From: Himantopus leucocephalus
Lineage: Eukaryota > Chordata > Aves > Charadriiformes > Recurvirostridae
Length of the DNA stretch: 64,000 nucleotides
Assembly: GCA_003993805.1 (NCBI GenBank)
Contig: RSEF01000014.1
Span: forward strand, 1,861,941-1,925,940
Reading direction: 5' to 3'
In this document: in pieces, positions 1-17,011 of the stretch
How the letters are laid out: the number at the start of each line of letters is the position of its first letter
Position numbering within the stretch: position 1 is the stretch's first letter
Made by a program: the position numbers and the translations under genes
Notes under the pieces: generated by a model
The model's database searches: none
Told to the model about the DNA's origin: nothing
What the model saw: the letters and a program-made list of their open reading frames with translations, nothing else

Positions 1-3923
<3,923 letters not shown>

Positions 3924-5589
3924 TCAGAGCCCCTGGCTAGCTGGTTTTGTCTCTGCCCATCCCTGCACCTGCGGTGGGCACTCCCGTTGCTTAGCCGAAG
4001 CGACTCGAGCAAGTGAGAGTTAGTAAATACGGTACTGCCAGGGAACGGAAGGACTGTCCTTCTTGTGGCCAGTGCAGCGCCGAGCGCATCTTCTGGCCTG
4101 AGCAGCTGGGGAATAATGGTAAAAACCACAGCCACTCGTGGCTTTTGCAGTCTAACACATCTCAGGTTGCTGTGCATGCAGCCTTTGGCTTTCCTGAAAG
4201 TCCTGCACCGAATGGCATAACGCTCATTCCAGCATCATGTTAGCAAAAGCCAGAGGACAGCACCCAAACAAGTGACAGGATTTTGTATTTCTCATAACCA
4301 TATGTATTTTTCATAAGCATGCAGCTTTGCTGCTTATGCAGCCTGCTGGGATTAAAAGAGAAGGAAATGACTATGCAGGAAGCACAAGTGTGGTGATAAT
4401 TATTGCTGTTGTTATTAATTTTTTCTTTTATTGTAGGGGAAGTTATATGGATAGCATATTACAGCATTTTACAGTTGGAGAGTACCTTTCCTAGTGAAAT
4501 CCCATTGCACTTTACTGTGCGTGGTATCATTTCTGACATGCAAACAATGAAGCAGGAGTTAGGCAGGTTGTCCAATGCCCCACACCAAATCAGAGTTTTA
4601 GCACTCCTTGCCCGATTTAGAGAGTCATGGGGTACTAGTAATGCTGAACACGTACTGGGTGCATGAAAGCTTGTTTGTTTGTCACCTACCTATGCCTACA
4701 AACTTTGCCTTGCCCTCAATCACCAACGCTTCAGAAGTACTACCTCTATATTCAGTGATATACTTACTAATTGGACTGACGCACATTGCTGCTATAGTCA
4801 TGAACAATTTTGTTTGGGGGTGCTTCACATGTTGGAGGAGAGAAAACCTCCACATTGGTTTTAAAATTGTAACATTGAAAATCTCTGTTATCATTTCTTT
4901 GCCTTTTCTGAGAATTGCAATTAGCTAACAAATTAAAATGAGCTGGACAATGCTTTAGAAGGTCTTCAGGCCACTCTGATTTTTCTCTGTCAGCTGTGCT
5001 CCCCAGGGATATGCCATGATTTGAGCACCAGACATGCTGGAAGGGCTGTTGTTGACTGTGCAATGCTCTATTCTCGCTGGTTTTGGCCTTTAGAGATAGA
5101 GCCCAAACAGAGCTGTGAGTCAAGCAGCGAAGCTGGTGGCAGCACTCTGCACAGCTGATTTTGGGTGACAGTGCAGCTGCCTGCTGGGGTGGGCTGGACT
5201 GACTCACTTGTAGAAGTGAGGAACACAAATGTGGGAGGAACATAAGAGCCCATCTGGGATCTGGATGAGAGTTGGACTAAGGGAAATGGGCTGATTAGGG
5301 AGAAGGGCCAATTTTTGGTGGATCAGAGGACTATTTAGCTTCAGTCCATCTCTTCAACTTTTTTAGATAGTTATAATCCAAATGCATTGTTTAGGAGATG
5401 GAGGAATGATCCTAGAAATGGTTGAATATTTAAAGCTCTGCATTTGTTAGTACGGGAGAAAAACACCCACTAGCTAAAAACTTGGATGCACAGAGTTTCC
5501 TTATGTAAAGCAAAGAAATGTATAAGGTGATTTATTTTAACTAGGAAGTTTTCACCTGCCCATTTTGAAAAAGTCACAAAATCTGGTAA

Positions 5590-5681
5590 GGGCCCAGTCC
5601 TGCAGACTGTTAGAGATAAGAGCAGGTACACGGAAGCAGTCCCACTGAGTCCGTTTGCACGGTTTTTGCAAGACTGGGGCC
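5590..5681. repeat. Old short inverted-repeat (MITE-like) element
   Basis: The block begins GGGCCCAGTCCTGCA (5590-5604) and ends TGCAAGACTGGGGCC (5667-5681). The end is the reverse complement of the start apart from a few changes. An internal AGTCCCACTGAGTC piece resembles the 'cccactgaagtcaatggg' core found in an ancient family shared by birds, turtles and crocodilians. I recall the family by pattern and not by an exact name. The size, about 92 bp, suits a non-autonomous terminal-inverted-repeat relic. Confidence 0.5.
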
Positions 5682-8600
5682 TAAGTATGTACCAATTATT
5701 TTGCTAGTGTTCTAAAATTAGTATTTTTGCTATTGCAACTTTGGAGCATTTTCACTGCTACATTTGCAAGTGGAATTAAATTTCTCCCCTACTGATGGTG
5801 TCCTTCAGTGCACCTCAGCAAAATATATGCATTCCTTCACTCATAACAGTTGGTTTTCTTCTGCTGGAAGCACTGTTAAGGAAGAAAATATAAAAATTCA
5901 GGTCTCTTCTCACTGCTCATAAGATAATGCCTGGTAGAAAAACAGAGGTGCACTTTGCACTTGCGGTCATTTCCCCTGACTGCTTTAGTTCCCATTTCTC
6001 AATTAAGTCCTGCCATCAGGAGCTATAGCTGGTCAGCAGCAGCTGGCAAATCCACTCTCCTATCTATTGCTCTTTGGCCTCCATTAGACATCACTGATGC
6101 CCCATGGCAGACACGACTCTCTATATATAACAACGGGCACACTTTACTCAGGCAAAATCCCTAAGGGCAGTGTGGCTTGTAAATCAGTTGGGGGAAAATG
6201 GTCTTTCCTTTCATAGAGCTTCTCAAGCATCTTAGATTTCTCAGCTTGAAGTTCTCAGAGCTCTCTTGCCTTTATGGGCACATCTAGTACATCAAAAGGC
6301 TTTTCTAAAGCTTCTTTGTGGTTCTGGGGTGGGCTGCAGTGAAGGTGAAATTCAGAGGAGTTGTCCTTTGTCAGACAGTACAGTCATTCTAACAAAAAAA
6401 TAACAGAAAGTGTTAAAATTCTGCCTGGGTTTTTCATTGATTTATCATTATAATAAAAACCTGCAACTCAGCTGATGAAACAAAATGCAATTAAGTGGAT
6501 TATGCAGAGTTATTCCATTTTGTGTGCATAAATACCCAGATCCATATCTAGAAAGGACAGAAGGGGCACTGTGCTCATGTAAGTTGACTGCTTGCATAAC
6601 ACAGGTTGTTGGACTCTACGCATCTGTCCTATAATATTTTTTTATACACCAAGTCTTGTTTCAGAACATTTCTGTGTTGGAGGAGTTACCATAATTCCTT
6701 AATATTTGATGTCATGGTTAATCTTATTTCCTGTGAAAATACCTCCTATTGAATCTTCACCCCTCAAATCTTAGGGTTCTCTGTAGTTCCAGAATCTTAG
6801 AATTTCCCCAGTTACTCCTGGTACCCTGTGCAACCTCTGACCCCACATCCCACAAACTGTTTCAGCAATGCGTTACGAGCCTGAGGGGGTGTCAGCCTCT
6901 ACACGTTCACACTACCATGCTACAGCCTCTACCACCTCCAGATCTCACTTGCCAGGCATATGCACGGCACAAAAATGTCCTGGCACAGGTGAAACGCTGT
7001 GATAGAGCGTTAAAGGAAAATGTCTGTCGGTTGGCAAACCTGATAGTCAAATAGATTTCAGAAGGCACACACTTAGCTTCATGACGCTTTCTTCCCTGCA
7101 TGATCCTATGCAGCTGAGTTGCTGTGGGATGAAGACAAAGAGGGTCACCATTACGCTAAAGAATCTACATAAGCCCAACACAATAGGGTTGTTTTAGGGC
7201 ACCATTCATATAAAATAACCCCTGCAATAATGGGTTTTATCTGTGCTTGAAAAGCCAACTCAAGACTTTTTCAAGGACCCAACTTTGTCCTATGGCATGA
7301 GTACAAATCAGAGTGTCGTAACCTACCTACTACAGGGGCTGTCTGAGGCTGCTGCAGCCAGAATCCCTGCCACATACTGATGTGCCACATGGCCAGGGTG
7401 AGCACTGTGGGTAAATGGACAAAGCTTCACTCAGCACAGTGCTTACCAGTGAATGAGGATCTGTGCAGCTCTTGTTATGACCAGCCTATATAAACAGCTT
7501 TACATAGTGGGGGAAAATGGGTCTGTGTTAATGTCCCTAGCCTGTGTCATAACACAGTATGAGCTTGTCTGAGTAAATGGGATCTTACTGGACCATGAAT
7601 TCAAGTTATCACAGAAAATCAGGACTGTGTCATTCTAAGTATATTTCTTACACATTTGTATTATCATTCTCCCTAAAAGACCTGAGGCCAGAGTAAATTT
7701 CATTTGCTTTTCAAAGAGTCATAATTAAAAATTATATAATTAAAAAAAGGGCAATGGGATAGCTAAAAATTACAGGAAGATCCTTGATATAGAAAATACT
7801 TTCTTGCTGTAAGCTTCCACATTCAATTTCATGCTAGCATGAAAGAGTTCTCAGAAGCCTGGGCTCTGCCATTCTGCACTTGGAAGAGGAACTGCTGTAG
7901 CACAACCTGTGCAGAATGAGGGCCTGGATTCATAGGCCAATGTGTGGCCTTATAAAATTGTTCCATTTTTTATGTATCCTAGCTCATGTTTAGTTAGTGC
8001 CTTTTTTATACTTATTTCCTTATTTAGAATTACAGCCTTTCCATATTATTAACCATTAACTGAAAAATATTTTTTAGGCTAAAGTAACTTCATAAACAAT
8101 TCACAATAGCTACAGTAAAGTAACTAGGATGTTCCACAGCTACCCTACAGCTCTGTCAGGATAGAAAAGTGCATCTATAGCTTAAAAGCCGTGTGTATTG
8201 CAGGCAAGCAAGGCATTCTAATGAGCTTGTTAAAAGGCAAATGAGGTGCCTCAAATTTAATGTCATGAGTCTGAAGTATGACAGTGATCCAAATATTTGA
8301 GTGTTTAATTATTTCTACCCCAACACCTATTAAATATCATCTTATTCTGATTTTTTTTTAGATTTTAATAATGTTTCCTTGTGAAATATTGTATGAATGT
8401 AGTGCTAGTTTCTATGTGTCATTAACCGTTTCATCAAAGATGCACCCAGAAAAAAAATTACTATGTATTCAACTTACTATTTCTCAAAAGCTGAATTTCT
8501 AGCAGAGCTATGGAAGCAAAAGACAAGCATTTAATGGCAAATTTTAGTGAATGGTGTGCCACTGATTATGTGTTAGATATGACATGCTTCACAGTGTCTG

Positions 8601-11600
8601 AAGTACTTCATGTCCTAGAAACTGTTTTTCTAGGGAAATTTTCTATTTTTTAAAATCTCTGCATATTGCTGCTTATGATTTAACTTCTGTGCAATAAATG
8701 TTAACTGGCAGCATTGGAGCTACAGCATCTGACTGCCTATCTCCTATCCAAATTTGGAGATCTATCCTGTGAACTTAAGTCTGATCTAGCAAATATTTAG
8801 ATAACTCTAAGAAGAAAGAGTACTTGATTGCTTTTCTATCTCAAATCAAGGCAGAGCCTTGCAGGACTGAGCCCCCAAAACACAGTCTAGGCTGGCTATA
8901 GCTTGTTAAACATTTGACCAGTTCAAAATATGGTTCAGGTGAAACTGAACTGATAAATCAGTGGCCTGTGCTCAGCTATGCCAAGTTTTTAAGTGTCTGT
9001 GTTTGACAGTCATGTCTGTACCTATACTGAGCCTATTTGCAAACGTTCCTGGGAGGTGAGTAATAGAGACTACTAAAGCTGGCATGGTACTTTCCACTTA
9101 TTTAGATTTATCTCAGCTATTTTCAGTATAGAAGGTCAGAAAACACAGCACAAATTCAGGAGGTGCAGTAGCAGAAGAGACAGGGCATATATGTCTGGTA
9201 GAAAGAATGGAAACAGTCTGCACAGACCAATTGCTGTAGCTGTGACCATAACACAGGTTTCTGAAACATACTTCTCTGAACTCTTTTCCTTCCCAATTTA
9301 TTTTTCTCTTAGTAAACTCTTTCTACATTCACTGTCCTTTTAAGGTACAAATTTTACAGAAAAAGCTGTTATAGCATCTGTTAGATATGTTACTAATACC
9401 ACGGGTAGTGAAGCTGTCCATGTAAGAGTCTTATTTTTGGCATTTGGAGCCAACTCCAGTGCTATGACTAGACTAACTGTTGTGCAGGTGAGTCATAATT
9501 GTGCAGGTGGCTTTTGTATCAGTGATAGGTGGCCACAGCCACATAGAAAAACAGATGTTTGAGTTCAGTAAATTTAGATGTTGAGATAAATTGGCCTGGG
9601 CCATTTTAGAAGACTTGCAAACACAGTGGACAAGAAGTAAAATTTCAGTGTGTGTGTGGACATGTCCATTTTAAAGTAATAAACATACTGTATAAAATTT
9701 GCAAACACAGCAGCATGCATCTCCAAGCACAGCTCTCTTAGGGCCTGAGCCTTTCCTCATTTCACTTAGGCCAACATGTAACGGTGACTTTCTGGAAGCC
9801 TCCATTTTACCTACACAAGTTTGAATCTTACACAGACAGCTCAAAACTGCTTACAAGCTGTGAGGCACACAAAAAGACCGAGTCAGCATCTTGCTGATCC
9901 ATGTTCCTAGGCAGTGTACATGCTCCACTACCCTTGCATCCCAACGGGCATGCCCATCACTTCCATGGAGCATTTTGCTACCTCCTTCAGTGGAACTGGA
10001 AGCTATAATGTCACAGCCCTGAATTCTGAAAGGGTTTCTTTATGGCTTGAATTTATCTCCAAATTTGGCCTTCAGTGATAGAGAACCTGTATTATATTGT
10101 TTTTTCAACTTCTGCCCCAAAACAGTAAGCAAAGCACTATATAGCTAATTGTCGTATCATATCAGGTGTAATTACTACAATCACATAGTAATTCATTACT
10201 GTACGATGACCATTCTGAGCTAGATGTTGAACTAATGCAAAACCCTTCAGTGTCACTGGTGTATCATGGCAAATCAGCTGCAGCTAACAGTTTTGTTACA
10301 TTTTGGATGTAGAAGTGTGTGATATATGAAATGGAAGTAGCTGAACACCCTTAGCAGATAAGTAAAGGTGGTTTTTACTTCAGAGAGATATAAGCAACGG
10401 TGAGATACGAATACCACAGGGAACCAGGCTGTGAGAGGTAGATTTCTCCAGACCAGCGTAGAACATGAGAAAGGAAAAGACCAGAGGTGGAAAAAGAACT
10501 AATCAAAAAGCTTTTATTTTATTTTCTAAATATTTGTGCAGTAAGCAGCAGGCTGCTTTCCTAACAATTCAAAGTAATAGTGCAAGTGTTTACTCTTATG
10601 TACACTCACACTAAGTGCACATCTTACTTATTGTGAGATACTTCTATATTGATTCCAGGCAAGAATGTTGTAACTTAATTTACCCTGCTGCCAAATTATA
10701 CCCTATAAAAGGACACACAATTCAGAATGAAGCTGACGCTTCCTCCACAGATAAAGGATCTCATGTGGTGTAGAACTTTGTGTGCATGGTTTGTGAATCC
10801 ATATGAGCCAGACACTGTATTTATCACAGCCATCTGAGTGCTTATGCGTTTTACTTCTGTTGTAACTGGATAAAGTACAGTAACAGAACTGGGAACAGCA
10901 TATTCCCACTCTCCCTGTATCTCTGGTGACTGAACTACCTACTAGGCTATATATTCATGCTCCCTCTTGTTCTCCCTTTGATTTAATCAGTCTTGACATT
11001 GTAAAAGGGAGAAGAGTGACTGCATCAAGACCCTAGATTTAAGGACTTCTCCTGGCAGAGGGGAGCATTTGCATAGGTGTCCCACGTTACATCACTTACA
11101 AAAACCATGAGAGTGTGCACCAACTCTGACCTGCTGTCCTTTTTCCCCTCTCGTTTTACACACCCACTTCACAACTGGCTTTCCCTGCACATAGCAAACA
11201 AAAAGGCCCATTCCTCAGTTTCTGAAGCTCTGTCATGTACCTGCTGCTACAGCAGAGCTGTCCTTCGCAATGTCTTTTCTGAACATACTCCACACCTCAT
11301 TAGTCTTCTCTAGTGCTGAGACTTCTCTCAGCACAAAAACCAGTAATTGTTACTAGTATTGCATAGAGGGGAATGATGCATTTTACTATACTCTTTGCAA
11401 TGGAGTCTGGTTTTCTATCTGGATGCAAGCCTTTTGGGCACTGCCATATTAAATTAATAAACTGCAAAAAAAGGGAAAGCAGTGTTTGTTAGGGTGGATT
11501 ATGTTGAAGAGTATATGCAACACTCACAGATATGCAATCTGCATTCTTCATTCTTGTTTAAAATGGATGATAGTAACTTCGGTCATTGTGGACTGGCAAT

Positions 11601-12140
11601 TGAATGTGAATTGTCAGTGCAACTTTGAAATTAAGGGAAGACATACAGTCTTTGGCTGCTTAAGCACAGGAATATTAAGCAGAAGTAGAAAGTAGAAGTA
11701 TCATCTATGTGAGGCATATGTGAAACAGTCACTGGGATTAACCTTTACAGTGTTACTGTCTACATTTCAAATTAGAGGTTGCAGAGCAAAAAAGGGTTCA
11801 CAAAAGAGCTCGAAGAATGATTTAGTAAGGGGCTAACAGAGCTAAACTTATTGTAGTTTATCCAAGGAATAAACAAAAACTTTAACAGTTTACCACTAAA
11901 TGCATACAGAAGGCTTTGCCAACTATACCAACTCTTTACATATTGTCAGAAAGGGAATAAAAATATCTTATTAGACTGATAAGGCCAGATTAATTTAGAT
12001 AGATGATAAAGTTTCATAAAAATACATAAATAATTTCTTAAGATCCTCCATTATTTGAAGTCTTTGGATACCATTCTAGAAGATTGCATGAGACTCAACA
12101 TCACTGGTTTGATGTAGGAAAAATTCTTTGCTTTGCATTA

Positions 12141-12199
12141 TGCAAGGATTCGGACTGAATGATCTTTCTTGTCCCTCTTGGCCGTGAAGTCTACGAAAC
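12141..12199 (+). mobile_element. Degraded CR1/L3-type LINE 3' end
   Basis: The sequence pattern (GGATTCGGACTGAATGATCT, then TTGTCCCTCTTGGCC and GAAGTCTACGAAA) follows the usual LINE tail of the form 'ggactagatgacct..aggtcccttccaacc..attctatga'. It is strongly diverged, which suggests an old insertion. Confidence 0.45.
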
Positions 12200-12494
12200 A
12201 GAATTTTTCAACTTGAAACATTTCCATAAAGCTTCCTCCTCATTCTAAATATACAAGAAGTTACAGTAGGGAATGGAGGTGGTGTCTCTCTTCCAGTTGT
12301 GGAATACATTACTCCCTTCAGCCTCAAATCTTCTGAACAGTTTCGTTCCCAAGAGTATCCCACACAAACTACAGTGTAGTCCTTCAAGAAGGACCCCATT
12401 ATGAATCTCTGTTCTTTATAGTTTTTGTTCTTTATAGTTTATAGTTTTTTATATCTATTTCCTGCCTGAATTCCTCAATTCCTTCTGCAAATGT

Positions 12495-12520
12495 ATTAAT
12501 TATCTAAGCAGATAATTAAT
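12495..12520. repeat. Perfect 11-bp inverted repeat with 4-base loop
   Basis: ATTAATTATCT at 12,495-12,505 and AGATAATTAAT at 12,510-12,520 are exact reverse complements around AAGC. The stem is AT-only except for one C/G pair. It contains ATTA/TAAT cores of the homeodomain type. No role is established. Confidence 0.7.
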
Positions 12521-13660
12521 CAAAGTTTTAGCTCTTTTTAATAAAAGAGAAGTTAAGTCCACTGGCTTCAGCGTAAGGCTTTGAAGATGTGGGTTCTGTT
12601 CTGAATTTGCTCAGAAGTGGCAGATGACTTGATGTATGTAACTGACCTTTAAAGAGAGTGAATAATCCCTGCTTATCTTTTACTCTGCTGGTGTGTTAAG
12701 GTCTATGACATCAAATGGAGCTTTTTGTTGCGTGTGGTCCATGAAGATCCCATAAGAACTTTGCGTAAGACATGGCTTTGTTTATACACACACTAGTTAA
12801 AGACCGACAGAGCCAAAGAACAGCATTTAATGTTTATTAAGCCTTTGCAAAAACACAGACATTTTTCAGTCAACTTGAAATTCATTCTTTTAGTCAAATT
12901 CAAGTATTTCTTGCACATCTCACTGGATTGGCACAAGCAGCGGAGGCAGCAGCATGAGCAGAAAGCATTGGCACTTACAGCAGAGAATCAGAAGGCTGAA
13001 GCTGCATAGATTTCAAAGGTTGTGCTATACAGAGAACTTAACATATCAGATATGGTAACAAACTACAGGCAGTTTCACCTTCACTGCAGTATGAAACTGG
13101 TTATTTTATGCTGTGTTACTGGATCGTTGTTTCTGGTGTGAAAAAGACAGAGGCCTTCTGGTGAATTTTCCAAGCCTACAAGGATGTATTTCACATACCA
13201 GTAAGCACAGGAGGTATATTTGCATAAAAGATTTGCAGTAGAAAAATACATATTTTATCAAATTCAGACTCTAAATCTCCACAATATCCAGAATAACATG
13301 AAGCTGGAACTGCACCTGATATAAATGTCTTCTCATCCCATTTGCTCTTAGAGAGGACCCATGACATGAAAACGTCACCTGAATGCATGCCTAGTAGCTA
13401 TTGGCAGTGTGTTCCCTCCTTCCTGAGCACCTCCGTGATGTATAATTCTGTTCATCTTTCTGGTTATGGAAATCTGCATGTTCAGCTGGCAATAAGAACA
13501 GTGCAATTCCTTGAAATAGTCATGAAGCCCATACGACTGTTTTTGAAAGGGTGGTAGAGAGACATCAGGAGAAGTCTCATCCATCTTTTTTTCTTTTTTT
13601 ACAAGAAATTACTGAATCACTAGAGGAAGCAAACAAAAGTTTATACACATGGCAAATAGA

Positions 13661-13730
13661 GTTGGACGAGATGACCTGGGCTGGACACCCAGAGGTCCTT
13701 TCCAACCTCAACCATTCTTTTATTCTGTGA
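13661..13730 (+). mobile_element. CR1 LINE 3'-end fragment
   Basis: GTTGGACGAGATGACCTGGG is followed by AGAGGTCCTTTCCAACCTCA and ends in ATTCTTTTATTCTGTGA. This is the terminal part of an avian CR1 element, with its characteristic 'aggtccttccaacc' block and an ATTCTNTGA-type tail. Only the last 70 or so bases are present, which is normal for 5'-truncated CR1 copies. No reading frame survives. Confidence 0.8.
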
Positions 13731-16209
13731 AATTAATCTTCTAAGAAGCCTAAAAATCGTCAAGAAATAACAAATAACAATTAAGGGGTTAGGTCATCAG
13801 ATGAAATTGACAGAGGCAGAAAATCTTTAGGTGCATTAAATTTATGCACACTGAGAATTTGTCCCAACACAGATTCATTGTTTTGTAGTATGTGGGTCTG
13901 AAACGTTCCTAAGACCTAAGTGCTCGTAATTGAAAGAAAAAAACCCCACTTTTTTATGTGAAAAGGGATTTGGGTTACTTAACTGTCAGGTACCTTAACA
14001 TGAGAATCACATCAAGTGAAAGGATTTTGCAGAATCTAAAGTTTACTGACATATAAGAGCTACAGGCTTCCATTACATGAAAGAACTGTACTTCAAGTAA
14101 TAGAAATATGGAGAGAAACTCTGAAGCCCACAGTCAGAGAAATTTGAAGACAAAGCAGGATTTAGCTCAAATTCCCAAGCAAAAAGCTAGTAGCACAAAA
14201 GCATACAGCAATAAAGCACAGCTTGTATAAGCTTTTAAGCCGTTTAAAATAGAAGATGGATCTTCCATTCGTTAAATACTCCTGCTGAAGAAAAGCATCA
14301 GCATTACATGGATCATGAGAATAGTTCTAAATTCTTGATTCACCTGGGGGTTAAGTTTTACCAACTATACTCATGCAGAAATATTTTTTGCACTAAGTTG
14401 CAGCAGAACATCACATACTGCTTACAGCAAACCAACACCATTTTATATCAGTCTCCTTGTCATATAATTGTTTTCCAGTTCCCTTCTCCAAGTGAATTCT
14501 ATTAATCATTATACACTTAAGGCACAAGCAGAAATAAAAATAAATAGCATCTATAAAAAAAAGTCAAATACTTAATTAGCACACCTTGTCTGAAACTTTT
14601 AAGTCTCACTGAATAGAACAGACTATTCAGCTACTGAAATTGCTTCTTTATCCTAAGGACTTTATATGCACAATAACAATTTAACAGCTATAGCTGTCTG
14701 AAACATCACTCATCTCTCATTTTTTAAATAGATAGATAAAATGCAGTTAGTTTCTCTGTAGATTTCTACTTTTACTGGGATATCCAGCATCAGGACGGCC
14801 CAATTCACACTGTGGGATTCATGCAAAAGCACCCACTGAATTGCTCCCATAGGGACATGTAAGATAGACACCGACCAGGGGAATTCAGCTTACCAAATAC
14901 AAGCATCTGCAATGAAGCTACCTACACAGCAGCCAGTCACCTGAGACTGTTGTTGATGGAAAGAAACAGACACAGTGTCTGTTCACCGTACCCTAAAACA
15001 GATGTGTAAAACTGCCTGTTTTCCTCCACTGACTGTAAACAGAGCTTAAACTGATTAGCCAAGTTGCAGATGTCCACACTACGGATGTCAAAAGTCAATT
15101 AAAATTAATTCCTCTTCCAGGTCTGCCAGTGCAGCTGAAGATGGAATTGCAGTGACTTGTCTATCCTGAGAGGGAAGCTACCTTCTCCACCCTTCTGCCA
15201 GCAAAATAAGCTGTAGAAGCAGCCTCCCTGCCATCTACCCTCCTCCCATCTGCTGTAGTCCTGTAGTCAAAGCCATACGGGTACCTTGCACCACTCTCAA
15301 CCACTGGGGTATGCTAAACAAGTTGATTTTACCTGGAATAGATTGGGCAGTGCTTGCATGATCCCGTTCCTGATCTGAGCTAAGCAGCATTGGGCTCCCA
15401 CAGTGACAAATAATTGTAAGCAATATATTAAGTAGCACAGCTGCTGGCCAAAGGAATGTACGTTTACAGCCTAAGCAGGCTTTGGTTTACTATTTCAACA
15501 AGACTGAGGAATTCAAACATTCCTCAAAGTGTTTTATTATTATTGTAACAAATAGGGTTGAGTCTTCTCTTTACAACCACCATCAAGATGGGTTAGATCA
15601 GATATTGTTTCAAGCTTACAATTTAGTAACATAAAATCCCATTCTAATAAACCAAGGGCTCCTTTACTAGACTGATTTCAACTTACTGCAATCACAGAAA
15701 TTTGCACTGTTCCTGTTCCAAGATACATATGCACATTTAAAAAATACTGATCAGCACACCTGTATCCAGACCTGATCCTCAATTGACAAAGCAGGTCTGT
15801 AATTAATTTTCACCTTTTCCTAGTCTCCGTTGTATAATTATCCAGTGTCTTTTATGAACAGGAGTGTTTAAAAGCCATTTGAAGAAGAAATGGAAGTTCC
15901 TTATATATAGCTGGACTGTTTTGAGATGGATTCCGGCATTCACATTACCTTCCTTCCCATGCTCTTTTTTCTTCAAAATCTTAATTATATCTTGAACATA
16001 ATGAAACAGTAGAAAAGAGTGAAGGTGTCAAGACTCCCGTGTACTCTTCAGTACTTTGACCCTTGAAGGGCAAAGGAAGAAATTGTTGACAGATACAGCA
16101 AAAGCTCACTGCAGTGTTCAGTTAGGTTCCATCATGCAGGAGCCGCTTATGACTGATGCTTCCCCCAAGTGTGAATATGCAGCATCCACTCTGACCAGAG
16201 TTAGTTATC

Positions 16210-16250
16210 TTTATTGTCCCAGTTAAGATAAAAGATGAAATATATTTATT
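16210..16250 (-). terminator. Candidate polyadenylation signals for MPV17L
   Basis: Two AATAAA hexamers on the minus strand, at 16,250-16,245 and 16,215-16,210, lie about 580-620 bases downstream of the MPV17L stop codon. They are plausible 3' ends but unsupported by any further signal. Weaker ATTAAA hexamers occur closer to the stop (near 16,743 and 16,475), so a shorter 3' UTR is possible. Confidence 0.3.
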
Positions 16251-16831
16251 TCAGGTTTGTGCATTCTATGAAATAATTAATTTTCTATATAGATTTTCAT
16301 GTAGAATAAAGGAAGTTTGCCCCAACAGAGAAGTGGTCCCTACAAACACAGCACTTTGGTTTTCTCTGAATAAAACATATTCAATGCCACTTTCTAGATA
16401 AGAAATTAATTAAATTTTGTTCTGCAAAAGCAATCTTGCACTGATAACAATTGTCAAGATCGACAACTGATGATTTAATGTTCTACTCCCCTCTTTGTAG
16501 CAATTACAAGTTGCTTGAAAATTCAATTACAGTTAATATTTCTCCCCAGTGAGGCAGTCTGACATGATGTGCAAATGGTTACACTGCCCTGTAAGTCAGT
16601 TGTTCCCAGAAGAGATGGGCTGGCAGCATGAAAATAATTAAATGCCAATATACAGTTGGCCTCTTTTATGAAAAATAAACAGGCACAAAAACAAACTGTT
16701 CCACTGCTTATACTAACTAACAAATGTTGAGATGACTGTTTAATCTAAACACAGCAATGAGGCTGCAGCGCAGTTTACTGACTTTCATAAACTCAGTTTA
16801 ACAGTTTAGAATGTGTTCAGAACTAAAGTTC

Positions 16832-17011
16832 TTATTTCTCTGATGATTCTTCATCTGCATTGACCTTCTCTCTTTGGAGCCACATAAATGCTGACTTTGC
16901 TGTGCCATCTCCACTCTGTTGGGAAAAGCAAATGAAGGTAGCCCAGACAAAGCCACAGAGCCCAGTGTAAGCTGTTCGCAGGTAAACAGGGACCAAAATG
17001 AAGTTTGACAG
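16832..17011 (-). CDS. MPV17L: MPV17L coding exon 4 (terminal)
   Basis: The acceptor is CCAATACAG (AG at 17,013-17,012). The exon encodes 59 residues, starting LSNFILVPVYLRTAY and ending ADEESSEK, then TAA at 16,834-16,832. Intron 3 is only about 167 bases. An open frame entering from the intron at 17,053 is just read-through of that short intron. The segment LCGFVWATFICFSQQSGDG is nearly identical to mammalian MPV17L. Confidence 0.95.
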   Translation of the reverse strand: MSNFILVPVYLRTAYTGLCGFVWATFICFSQQSGDGTAKSAFMWLQREKVNADEESSEK

